From Bacteroidetes bacterium ADurb.Bin145 (GTDB taxonomy: Bacteria; Bacteroidota; Bacteroidia; Bacteroidales; VadinHA17): a DNA stretch of 64,000 nucleotides. Under the pieces are notes generated by a model. That model made no database searches and was not told the DNA's origin. It saw only the letters and a list, made by a program, of their open reading frames with translations. The stretch is from the NCBI GenBank assembly GCA_002070505.1, contig MWDJ01000002.1, forward strand, positions 124,001 through 188,000. The letters are read 5' to 3'. Of this stretch, positions 16,215 through 23,669 are shown in pieces (within the stretch, counting starts at the first letter, position 1; the number at the start of each line of letters is the position of its first letter). The position numbers and the translations under genes are program-made.

Positions 16215-18097
16215 ATGATTTTATCTCCATAGCATCTCAACCTTCGGTCAGTGCAGCAGTGCAGTTCATGATCCTTCTGCCTCTTTTGGCCGGCCTTGCA
16301 TTATTCTGCATCCCGGAGAAACTAAGACTTTATAAAGGGCTTATTACCCTGGTAGTAAGTATACTTACTGCATATCAGGCTGTTATTGTTTACGGAACAG
16401 AAAATCTTGTCCTCTGTCTGCCGGGATTGCCGGGAACGACTCAGGGTTCTGAACTGATAAATGATGCCTGCAGATATATTACTTTCAACCTGGATAAGCT
16501 CAGTGAACTGGTACTTATCTTCATCAGCCTCTTTGCATTCCTTATCATCCTGTATTCTCTCATATATATGCGGGAAGGAAAGGTAAGGAACTATTATGCA
16601 TATTTTCTCATCACCCTGGGATGTTCATACGGAGCAGTGCTTTCTGATAACCTGCTTCTGTTTCTTATATTCTGGGGATTGCTCGGACTCACCTTATATA
16701 AGCTGATCCATGGACATGATGAAGAGAGCTCTGCCACGGCGAAAAAGACTCTTATACTGATAGGAGCATCTGACAGCATAATGATAATAGGCATAGCATT
16801 AATCTGGAGAATAACCGGATCACTGAGCATTAGCGGTGTATCTGTTCCAACCACCAATATACTTACCATTATTGCATTTCTTGCTTTGCTTACCGGTAGT
16901 TTTACAAAAGCCGGTGCTTTTCCTTTTCATACCTGGGTGCCTGATTATGCAAAAGATGCACCTGCTTCTTCATCAGCTTATATGCCGGCTTCGCTTGATA
17001 AATTACTTGGAATATACTTCCTTGCCAGAATTACGATGAATATATTTGAGCTGAGTGACGGACTAAGACTGCTTCTGCTTTCGGTAGGAGTAATCTCAAT
17101 AATCAGTGCTGTGATGATGGCCCTTATACAGCATAATTACAAACGGCTCCTGGGTTTTCATGCAGTTTCCCAGGTAGGATATATGATTCTCGGCTTCGGA
17201 TTAGGTTCAATGATAGGTATTGCTGCGGGACTGTTCCACATGGTAAACAATGCTATTTACAAAAGCGGGCTGTTCCTTTCTGCTGGCTGTGTCGGATACC
17301 GGACGGGGAAGGATGAAATAGAGGATCTCGGAGGGCTTTCGAAAATGATGCCGGTAACCTTCATAACATCGCTGATATTTGCAATGTCGATCTCAGGCGT
17401 CCCTCCTTTCAATGGTTTTGCATCGAAATGGATGATATACCAGGGGATAATTGAATTCGGATCAGGTGCCGGTGCTGCGAACAAACTCTGGATACTCTGG
17501 CTTGCATTGGCTGTATTGGGTTCTGCTCTCACTCTTGCCAGCTTCATCAAATTCATTGGCGGGATTTTCCTGAGTCGCAGGAAGACAGAGTTTGAGAATG
17601 TCAAAGAGGTGCCAGCCCTTATGTGGCTTCCTCTGGCTGTTCTCGCTCTCCTGTGTATCCTGTTTGGTGTTTTTGCTACAAAGGTTGTTGTTCCGCGTCT
17701 CTTTATGCCCGTAAGCGGAACTTTTGAGTTCCCGGGGTTTTGGGATTCCTCCTTTGTATCCCTGCTGGTGATTATCTCACTTGCATTGGGATTCCTGATA
17801 TATGCGGCACTTAATCTTAAGAAGTTCAGGAGAGAAGACAGTTTTATCGGTGGTGAAAAGATGCAGGAGCAGGCTGCGTATCCCACTCCTGAATTTTACA
17901 AGACCTTCACCGAATTCAGGCTGTTATCGGTTATTTATAAAAAGGCAGAGGAGAAGTGGTTCGACATTTACGATCTGTCTAAACGATTTGTTCTGTGGAC
18001 AAGTCATTTACTCAGTGAAACTCATGCAGGGCTTCTGCCCGGGTACGTTGTCTGGGCTTGTGCCGGAATTATTATTATGTTGATGATTATGATATAA
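16211..18097 (+). CDS. NuoL/HyfB-like proton- or sodium-antiporter subunit
   Basis: This 628-residue membrane protein has about 14-16 helices and belongs to the proton-conducting membrane transporter (NuoL/M/N, MrpA/D) family. Conserved segments include KAGAFPFHTWVPDYAKDAPASSSAYMPASL and FHMVNNAIYKSGLFLSAG, with the discontinuous-helix Lys and His residues used in ion translocation. It is one of two antiporter-like subunits in this operon; the other is the MrpD-like gene at 19424. The ATG start sits in an ATGA overlap with the large-subunit stop. Confidence 0.9.
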   Translation: MNDFISIASQPSVSAAVQFMILLPLLAGLALFCIPEKLRLYKGLITLVVSILTAYQAVIVYGTENLVLCLPGLPGTTQGSELINDACRYITFNLDKLSELVLIFISLFAFLIILYSLIYMREGKVRNYYAYFLITLGCSYGAVLSDNLLLFLIFWGLLGLTLYKLIHGHDEESSATAKKTLILIGASDSIMIIGIALIWRITGSLSISGVSVPTTNILTIIAFLALLTGSFTKAGAFPFHTWVPDYAKDAPASSSAYMPASLDKLLGIYFLARITMNIFELSDGLRLLLLSVGVISIISAVMMALIQHNYKRLLGFHAVSQVGYMILGFGLGSMIGIAAGLFHMVNNAIYKSGLFLSAGCVGYRTGKDEIEDLGGLSKMMPVTFITSLIFAMSISGVPPFNGFASKWMIYQGIIEFGSGAGAANKLWILWLALAVLGSALTLASFIKFIGGIFLSRRKTEFENVKEVPALMWLPLAVLALLCILFGVFATKVVVPRLFMPVSGTFEFPGFWDSSFVSLLVIISLALGFLIYAALNLKKFRREDSFIGGEKMQEQAAYPTPEFYKTFTEFRLLSVIYKKAEEKWFDIYDLSKRFVLWTSHLLSETHAGLLPGYVVWACAGIIIMLMIMI

Positions 18098-18117
18098 ACA
18101 ACTGAAACTGAAGTTAA

Positions 18118-18645
18118 ATGGAGGTGGCTATATCCATTATTACGGGATTGATGATCATAGGGGCTCTTTATGCAATTCATGCAAAAGACCTCCTTTCAGC
18201 GGTTATTGCCTGCGGAATTGTAGGATACGGGCTTGTTATATGCTTTCTTCTTCTTAAAGCTCCTGACCTTGCAATCGTACAGATCGTTGTGGAAACCATA
18301 ACCCTGATCATCATGGTTGCTGTAGTTCTCGACAGTTCAAGGGAAGAAAGGTATTTAAAACCCGACCCGCAGGGATACATGTCAATTGTTACTGCAGTCC
18401 TATTGATAGTAGTCCTGTTTTATTTCTTCAGATTGGCTGCGGCTAGCCTTGATGTATTCGGTAACAGCACCTTGCGGATGGCGGATGCATATTTAGAAAG
18501 AGCCACTGACAGAACCGGAAGTGCAAATCTTGTAACCGGTGTTGTCTTCGATTTCAGAGGCTATGATACTCTTGGTGAAGCTACTGTGCTCGTAACAGCA
18601 GTACTTGGAATTCTTACAATATTGAGGATCAAAGGCAAGAAGTAA
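18118..18645 (+). CDS. MbhD-MbhE fusion (MrpA C-terminal-like membrane subunit)
   Basis: This 175-residue membrane protein combines an N-terminal DUF4040/MbhD-like part (about 1-100, with LKAPDLAIVQIVVETITL) and a C-terminal MbhE-like part (about 130-175, with NLVTGVVFDFRGYDTLGEAT). In Pyrococcus-type Mbh these are separate small genes, and in MrpA they form the C-terminal end of one large protein. It is part of the sodium/proton path of Mrp-linked hydrogenases. It lies 20 bp after the NuoL-like gene. Confidence 0.85.
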   Translation: MEVAISIITGLMIIGALYAIHAKDLLSAVIACGIVGYGLVICFLLLKAPDLAIVQIVVETITLIIMVAVVLDSSREERYLKPDPQGYMSIVTAVLLIVVLFYFFRLAAASLDVFGNSTLRMADAYLERATDRTGSANLVTGVVFDFRGYDTLGEATVLVTAVLGILTILRIKGKK

Positions 18646-18647
18646 TT

Positions 18648-19085
18648 ATGAAAGGGATGACTGTCATAGTAAAGAAAACGACCCAGCTGATAGCCGGCAT
18701 GGTATTTCTTTATGGTATATATGTGATAATACATGGTCATCTTACTCCCGGAGGAGGTTTTGCGGGTGGTGTAGTGATGGCTGGCTCATTTATTTTACTG
18801 ATACTTGCTTTCGGAAGCGATTTCATGCATCTTACTAAAGAAGAATCAGGGTCGACACTATATGAGAACCTTGCAATACTTGTCGTTGTATTCCTGTCAG
18901 TATCAGGATTGCTCTACGGGGCCCGGATCTTTTTCCTGAACTGGCTTCCGAAAGGCACTGCCGGCGAGCTTGTAAGTGCAGGTATGCTGCCATTGTACAA
19001 TATTTTTGTCGGGATTGAAGTGGCTTCATCAATCCTTACGATCTTTCTTGCGCTTGTAATTTTTAAAGAGGAGACACTGGAATGA
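18648..19085 (+). CDS. mrpB: MrpB/MbhF-like Na+/H+ antiporter subunit
   Basis: This 145-residue membrane protein has about four helices. The motif HGHLTPGGGFAGGVVMAGSF is characteristic of MrpB/MnhB and MbhF. It belongs to the ion-translocation module that couples hydrogenase turnover to a sodium or proton gradient. It lies 2 bp after the MbhDE fusion and overlaps mrpC by 4 bp. Confidence 0.92.
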   Translation: MKGMTVIVKKTTQLIAGMVFLYGIYVIIHGHLTPGGGFAGGVVMAGSFILLILAFGSDFMHLTKEESGSTLYENLAILVVVFLSVSGLLYGARIFFLNWLPKGTAGELVSAGMLPLYNIFVGIEVASSILTIFLALVIFKEETLE

Positions 19086-19420
19086 TAGTATACTGGTTAT
19101 GTTTCATTTTGTTCCTTGTCGGACTTTACGGTGTAATAACCAAAAGGAACCTCATCAAGATAGCCATATCTCTTTCGATAATGGAATTCAGTACTTTTCT
19201 GTTTTTCACACTTATCGGTTTCAGGGAGGGAGGGGTAGCCCCTATCGTTGATCCGGCTGATCCTGTCAAAACATATGTTGATCCTCTGCCTCAGGCAATG
19301 GTATTAACTGCCATTGTGATCGGTCTTGCCACAACAGCTATGCTTATGTCAGTAATAATCAGGCTGTACAGAAAATACGGGACATTTGATATCAGGGAAA
19401 TTAAAAACTTGAAAGGATAG
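19082..19420 (+). CDS. mrpC: MrpC/MbhG-like (NuoK-like) antiporter subunit
   Basis: This 112-residue protein has three helices and belongs to the NuoK/MrpC family. LPQAMVLTAIVIGLATTAMLM is the conserved core. It overlaps the preceding gene by 4 bp and precedes mrpD by 3 bp, the standard Mrp order. Confidence 0.92.
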   Translation: MIVYWLCFILFLVGLYGVITKRNLIKIAISLSIMEFSTFLFFTLIGFREGGVAPIVDPADPVKTYVDPLPQAMVLTAIVIGLATTAMLMSVIIRLYRKYGTFDIREIKNLKG

Positions 19421-19423
19421 ATC

Positions 19424-20962
19424 ATGAATCCGCTGATACCCTTATTTGTCATAATACCACTGGCCGGCGCCTTCCTGATAATGATAATCGGGAAATTCCT
19501 ATCAGGCTTTGGCAGATATTTTACAAGCGCCATCCTGCTGTCTCTTGTTGTTTTCAGTATCTATTCACTGTTTACGGGTTCAGGAACCCTTTCGTTATAC
19601 AAGGTTGGGGGATGGGAACCAGTGAACAGGATACCAATAGGCATATACATGGTGATGGATGGATTCACAGTAATAGTGCTCTGCATAATTAACATTATCG
19701 GATTTCTTTCAGCATTTTATTCGATCTCATATATAAAAAGGTATACTTCTGAAAATTTCTACTACGCCCTGTTCTGTCTTATGACAGCAGGAATGAATGG
19801 TGTGGTACTGAGCGGAGATCTGTTCAATATATTTGTCTTTATGGAGATCTCGGTCATTGCTGCATACGCGCTTGTTGCTTTCGGAGTTGAAAAGAATGAG
19901 CTGGAAGCTACTTTCAAATATCAGGTTCTGGGATGTCTTGCCTCCTTTATGATATTAATTGGCATAGGATTCATATACTGGAAAGCAAAAACTCTGAACA
20001 TAGCTGATATAAAAGAAGTATTGAGCAGTGGTTATGACCGGACATATTATCTTGTTGTACAGATCCTTATCTTAAGCGGGTTTGGACTGAAAGCTGCAAT
20101 AATACCGTTCCATGCATGGCTTCCTGACGCACATTCATCGGCCCCCTCTCCCATTTCAGCAATGCTTTCTGGCGTACTGATCAAAGCAGTAGGTATCTAT
20201 GTGATAATAAGGCTGTTCTTCAATATGTTCGAATTAAGTGAGAACATGTCAGTCCTGATCACAACTCTTGGTGCATTATCGATGGTCATCGGAGTCTTTC
20301 TTGCCATCGGCCAGTGGGATATAAAGAGGCTTCTGGCTTATCACAGTATCAGCCAGATGGGATATGTTGTACTGTCGGTTGGTGCGGGTATGATACTTGT
20401 CGCTCAGGGAGAAAAGCCTGAAATAGCGACTCTTGCAATTGCGGGCGGGATCTTTCATCTTGTCAATCATGCGGTTTTCAAAGGTTTGTTATTCCTTAAT
20501 GCAGGTGCGATTGAATATACCATCGGTACCCGTGATCTCAAGGAAATGGGCGGTCTGGCTAAGCAGATGCCTGCTACTTCGGCTACATCGTTCATTGCCT
20601 CAATGTCAATATCGGGTATACCGCCTTTTAACGGTTTCTTCAGCAAGCTTATCATAATAATTGCATGCGTTATGGCAAAATTCTACCTGCTGGCCGCTCT
20701 TGCTGTTCTTGTAAGCATAATTACTCTGGCGTCATTCCTGAAATTCCAGCGTTATGCCTTTTATAACAAGACTGACAGGGGGAGGGAAAAAACAATAAAG
20801 GAGGTCCCGTTCCCCATGCTGTTCAGCATGGTGATAATGAGTTTACTGTGTGTGTTGCTAAGCCTTCTTGCAATACCTGATATCAGGGATACGATCCTTG
20901 GCCCTGCAATCGATATCCTTATGGATCCTGTAAAATATTCAACTCAAATTATCGGAATTTAA
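19424..20962 (+). CDS. mrpD: MrpD/MbhH-like Na+/H+ antiporter subunit
   Basis: This 512-residue antiporter-like membrane protein has about 14 helices. Diagnostic blocks are FVFMEISVIAAYALV with its conserved Glu, LKAAIIPFHAWLPDAHSSAPSPISAMLSG with Lys and His, and FHLVNHAVFKGLLFLNAGA. It forms the second ion-pumping module besides the NuoL-like subunit. It abuts mrpE with no gap. Confidence 0.92.
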   Translation: MNPLIPLFVIIPLAGAFLIMIIGKFLSGFGRYFTSAILLSLVVFSIYSLFTGSGTLSLYKVGGWEPVNRIPIGIYMVMDGFTVIVLCIINIIGFLSAFYSISYIKRYTSENFYYALFCLMTAGMNGVVLSGDLFNIFVFMEISVIAAYALVAFGVEKNELEATFKYQVLGCLASFMILIGIGFIYWKAKTLNIADIKEVLSSGYDRTYYLVVQILILSGFGLKAAIIPFHAWLPDAHSSAPSPISAMLSGVLIKAVGIYVIIRLFFNMFELSENMSVLITTLGALSMVIGVFLAIGQWDIKRLLAYHSISQMGYVVLSVGAGMILVAQGEKPEIATLAIAGGIFHLVNHAVFKGLLFLNAGAIEYTIGTRDLKEMGGLAKQMPATSATSFIASMSISGIPPFNGFFSKLIIIIACVMAKFYLLAALAVLVSIITLASFLKFQRYAFYNKTDRGREKTIKEVPFPMLFSMVIMSLLCVLLSLLAIPDIRDTILGPAIDILMDPVKYSTQIIGI

Positions 20963-21448
20963 ATGAGGCACGTAACAGTTTTCATATTATCGCTGATCTT
21001 CTGGCTGCTTATTACATTCAGATTTACTGTTCCGAATATTATTGTTGGATCTGTGGCCTCACTGATCTGTTCACTGATTTTTACAAGGTTCTTCATAAAA
21101 AATGTTTATAAGATACTCCAGCCTCATCGCTATTACTGGTTCCTGATTTATCTTACAGTATTTATCTGGGAATGTATCAAGGCCAATTTTGATGTCGCAT
21201 ACAGGGTGCTTCATCCTGCTATGCCTATCCGTCCGGGAATTGTTAAAGTAAGGATGGAATTGAAATCCCAACTCGCCAGAACTCTGCTGGCGAATTCGAT
21301 AACAATGACACCAGGTACTATCTCGGTTGATATTATCGGAGATGAATTGTTCGTGCATTGGATATATGTCAGGTCTGAAGATCCTGAAGTATATGGCAGG
21401 CTGATTACCGGCAAATTTGAAAAATACATTAAAAGAATCATTGAATGA
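20963..21448 (+). CDS. mrpE: MrpE/MbhA-like antiporter subunit
   Basis: This 161-residue protein has two to three N-terminal helices and a soluble C-terminal domain. The segment LLANSITMTPGTISVDIIGD is the signature of the MrpE family. It starts directly after the mrpD stop and overlaps mrpF by 4 bp. Confidence 0.92.
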   Translation: MRHVTVFILSLIFWLLITFRFTVPNIIVGSVASLICSLIFTRFFIKNVYKILQPHRYYWFLIYLTVFIWECIKANFDVAYRVLHPAMPIRPGIVKVRMELKSQLARTLLANSITMTPGTISVDIIGDELFVHWIYVRSEDPEVYGRLITGKFEKYIKRIIE

Positions 21449-21711
21449 CTGAGTGGCTGAACATATTGCTTTATATACAGATCGGGCTCAGCGGCGTTTG
21501 TTTGTACAGGATAATACGCGGTCCGACGATTCCTGACCGGATGGTTGGCATTGATATCTTCGGAATCCTTGTGGTAGGGATATGTGCCATCATTTCCATC
21601 CAGACTGAAAAATCATTCATACTTGATATAGGTATTGCGTGGATAATACTGAGTTTCATAGGAACATTAACACTTGCAAAATATCTTACGGGCAAAAAAT
21701 TGAATGAGTAA
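21445..21711 (+). CDS. mrpF: MrpF/MbhB-like antiporter subunit
   Basis: This 88-residue, three-helix protein contains RIIRGPTIPDRMVGIDIFG, the typical MrpF motif. It overlaps both neighbours (4 bp with mrpE, 8 bp with mrpG), indicating translational coupling in the Mrp part of the operon. Confidence 0.92.
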   Translation: MTEWLNILLYIQIGLSGVCLYRIIRGPTIPDRMVGIDIFGILVVGICAIISIQTEKSFILDIGIAWIILSFIGTLTLAKYLTGKKLNE

Positions 21712-22030
21712 TATGGTCACTATTATCTTAATATGTATTGGTGTGTTATTCAACATCTTCGGATGTATAGGACTGATCCGCCTCCCGGATGTTTATAACA
21801 GGCTGCAATCAGCCACCAAATGCGTCACTCTTGGTTGTTGCAGTATCCTGCTCGGTGTGTTGTTCCATTTTGGTATCGGAGATGCAGGATTCAAGGCGTT
21901 GTTTGCAATACCAATAATTTTCTTCAGCTCAACAGTCGCAGCTCATGCCCTCATAAGAGGAGCATATCATTTCGGTGCGAAACTTGATAAAAGAACCGTG
22001 AAAGACGATTATAAGGAGGCTGTAAAATGA
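21704..22030 (+). CDS. mrpG: MrpG/MbhC-like antiporter subunit
   Basis: This 108-residue, three-helix protein has IGLIRLPDVYNRLQSATKCVTLG, the MrpG/PhaG signature. It completes the mrpBCDEFG set. The stop overlaps the start of the following ferredoxin gene by 4 bp. Confidence 0.92.
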   Translation: MSNMVTIILICIGVLFNIFGCIGLIRLPDVYNRLQSATKCVTLGCCSILLGVLFHFGIGDAGFKALFAIPIIFFSSTVAAHALIRGAYHFGAKLDKRTVKDDYKEAVK

Positions 22031-22635
22031 AGTATCCCAAACTGAGAGAGCTCAAAGAGGCCATTATATCACTTGTAACACCGGCTTATACATCCGGATT
22101 CCCGAAAGAGCCCCATGTCCCGTTTGAGAAGTTCAGGGGAAAACCTGTTGTGGATAACGATAATTGCGTGGGATGTGAAACATGTGCAAATGTGTGCCCT
22201 CCATACGCAATAACATTCACCGACGACAGGGAAAAAGGGATCAGAACCATAAAAAGAGATTACGGGAAATGTATTTTTTGCGGATTATGCGAGGAGCATT
22301 GCATCACTCAGAAAGGAGTAAAATTATCTGATAAGTTATATGATATCGCTGCGTTTGACCGGCAGAATAATGTTGAGTATCAATACAAGGAACTGCTTAT
22401 ATGTAAAAACTGCGGAGCTATAATCACAACAAAGGAGCACCTTTTTTATATGCACCGCAAACTCGGTCCGAGGGCATTCTCTTCAATCCTTAATCTTAAT
22501 ATGCTTAACCAGAAGCTAAAACTGGCCGAAGGGCAGGATGTTGACGTGGAGATCAGGGATAAGCTAAAAAGAAAAGATATGTTCAATATCTTATGTCCTA
22601 ACTGCCTCAGACAGGTACTTGTAAAATATCTCTGA
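22027..22635 (+). CDS. NuoI/MbhN-like 2[4Fe-4S] ferredoxin subunit
   Basis: This 202-residue protein has two [4Fe-4S] motifs, CVGCETCANVCPP and CIFCGLCEEHC, near residues 47-90, as in the NuoI/EchF/MbhN subunit that passes electrons to the small subunit. The C-terminal half adds CKNCGA and CPNCL pairs, which may form a zinc or extra Fe-S site not found in minimal MbhN. It is placed after the Mrp genes, away from the rest of the hydrogenase head. Confidence 0.88.
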   Translation: MKYPKLRELKEAIISLVTPAYTSGFPKEPHVPFEKFRGKPVVDNDNCVGCETCANVCPPYAITFTDDREKGIRTIKRDYGKCIFCGLCEEHCITQKGVKLSDKLYDIAAFDRQNNVEYQYKELLICKNCGAIITTKEHLFYMHRKLGPRAFSSILNLNMLNQKLKLAEGQDVDVEIRDKLKRKDMFNILCPNCLRQVLVKYL

Positions 22636-22639
22636 AAAG

Positions 22640-23092
22640 GTGCAGGATACTCTCGACACCATTCTAAAACAGGCTGACAGGAACATACTCTTTGTCGGTA
22701 TCGGTAATGTCCTTAAAACAGATGATGGTGCAGGTGTTTACATAAGCCAGAGAATAATCAAAACCGACAGGATCTCTGCCCTTACAGTCGAAACCGGCAT
22801 CGAAAATCACATTGGAAAAATTAACAGCCTTAACCCTGACATCCTGGTACTGGTTGATTGTGTTGACCTCAAATCCTCACCCGGAACATATAAACTATTA
22901 ACATTAAATCAGATACAGGATCTAACATTTAATACTCATAATATCTCACTAAAAAGACTCACTGATTTTTTTAAAATGGAAGTTTATATTCTGGGAATTC
23001 AGCCGAAAAAAATTGATTTTGGTGAAAATATTTCGTATCTTGTAAAGAATATGGCTAATAAGATAATCAAACAAATAAACAACAGGAGGTAG
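22640..23092 (+). CDS. Hydrogenase maturation endopeptidase (HycI/HyaD family)
   Basis: This 150-residue protease is predicted to cleave the C-terminal tail of the large subunit after nickel insertion. The start region VGIGNVLKTDDGAGVYI contains the conserved Asp that probes nickel, and LVLVDCVDL-like and NTHNISLKRL segments match HycI. It begins with GTG 22640, 4 bp after the ferredoxin stop. Its target in this window is the 37-residue tail of the NiFe subunit. Confidence 0.9.
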   Translation: MQDTLDTILKQADRNILFVGIGNVLKTDDGAGVYISQRIIKTDRISALTVETGIENHIGKINSLNPDILVLVDCVDLKSSPGTYKLLTLNQIQDLTFNTHNISLKRLTDFFKMEVYILGIQPKKIDFGENISYLVKNMANKIIKQINNRR

Positions 23093-23094
23093 CT

Positions 23095-23514
23095 ATGGCA
23101 GTAGAATATCTTTGTAAAGTCTGCAGGGGTCACCTGAACGTTAAGACCTCAATTATCCTTAGTGCAACTAATCTGGCTGACCGGACACAACGAGGCTTGG
23201 TCTATCTGAATCCTGAGCTCGGGAACTATACAAAAACAACCCATCCTTCATTTGACATAAAAGAAGGAGAGGAATATATCTTCACCTGCCCGATATGCGG
23301 AGCCCAACTTAACAGTATGAAGTATCTCCACATGGTAAGGATCCTTATGATTGATGATACTGGTAAGGAATTCAACATATATTTCTCCGGTATCGGAGGT
23401 GAGAAGTGCACCTATAAGATCAGGGGGAACAAGGTTGAAAAGAAGGCAGGGCCTGATGTGAGGATTTATGATAAATATTTTGAGGTACCCGATGAGGACA
23501 GAAAATATCTCTGA
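23095..23514 (+). CDS. Unknown zinc-ribbon protein at the end of the hydrogenase operon
   Basis: This 139-residue cytoplasmic protein has two Cys pairs, CKVC near residue 7 and CPIC near residue 64, that could bind one zinc. The rest is predicted beta-rich, and a further Cys lies near residue 103. No known family is recognised. It lies 2 bp after the maturation protease, is the last gene before a terminator, and has an unusually strong Shine-Dalgarno sequence, AGGAGGT (23084-23090), in a genome where these are weak. The context suggests a hydrogenase-linked accessory or redox-stress protein, but that is inference. Confidence 0.75.
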   Translation: MAVEYLCKVCRGHLNVKTSIILSATNLADRTQRGLVYLNPELGNYTKTTHPSFDIKEGEEYIFTCPICGAQLNSMKYLHMVRILMIDDTGKEFNIYFSGIGGEKCTYKIRGNKVEKKAGPDVRIYDKYFEVPDEDRKYL

Positions 23515-23535
23515 GAAACAAGTATTTCATTCTAT

Positions 23536-23561
23536 AAGGGTGTTTATCTGACACCCTTTTT
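23536..23561 (+). terminator. Rho-independent terminator of the membrane hydrogenase operon
   Basis: AAGGGTGT (23536-23543) and ACACCCTT (23551-23558) form a perfect 8-bp stem with a 7-nt loop, followed by T residues. It lies 21 bp after the zinc-ribbon gene and closes the 12.7-kb operon. Confidence 0.85.
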
Positions 23562-23669
23562 AGTTTACAATGAATCCCCCGAAAAAATTTGAACCTCGCA
23601 GCTGTTTATCTTTTTTCATTCAACAATAAAATATATTTTTACTGCCGTTTTAATATTTAAAATTATCCT

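Noticed and set aside
17257-17886. 209-codon minus-strand ORF opposite the NuoL-like gene
   Set aside because: It is a shadow of a membrane-protein gene with intact family motifs and operon overlaps on the plus strand.
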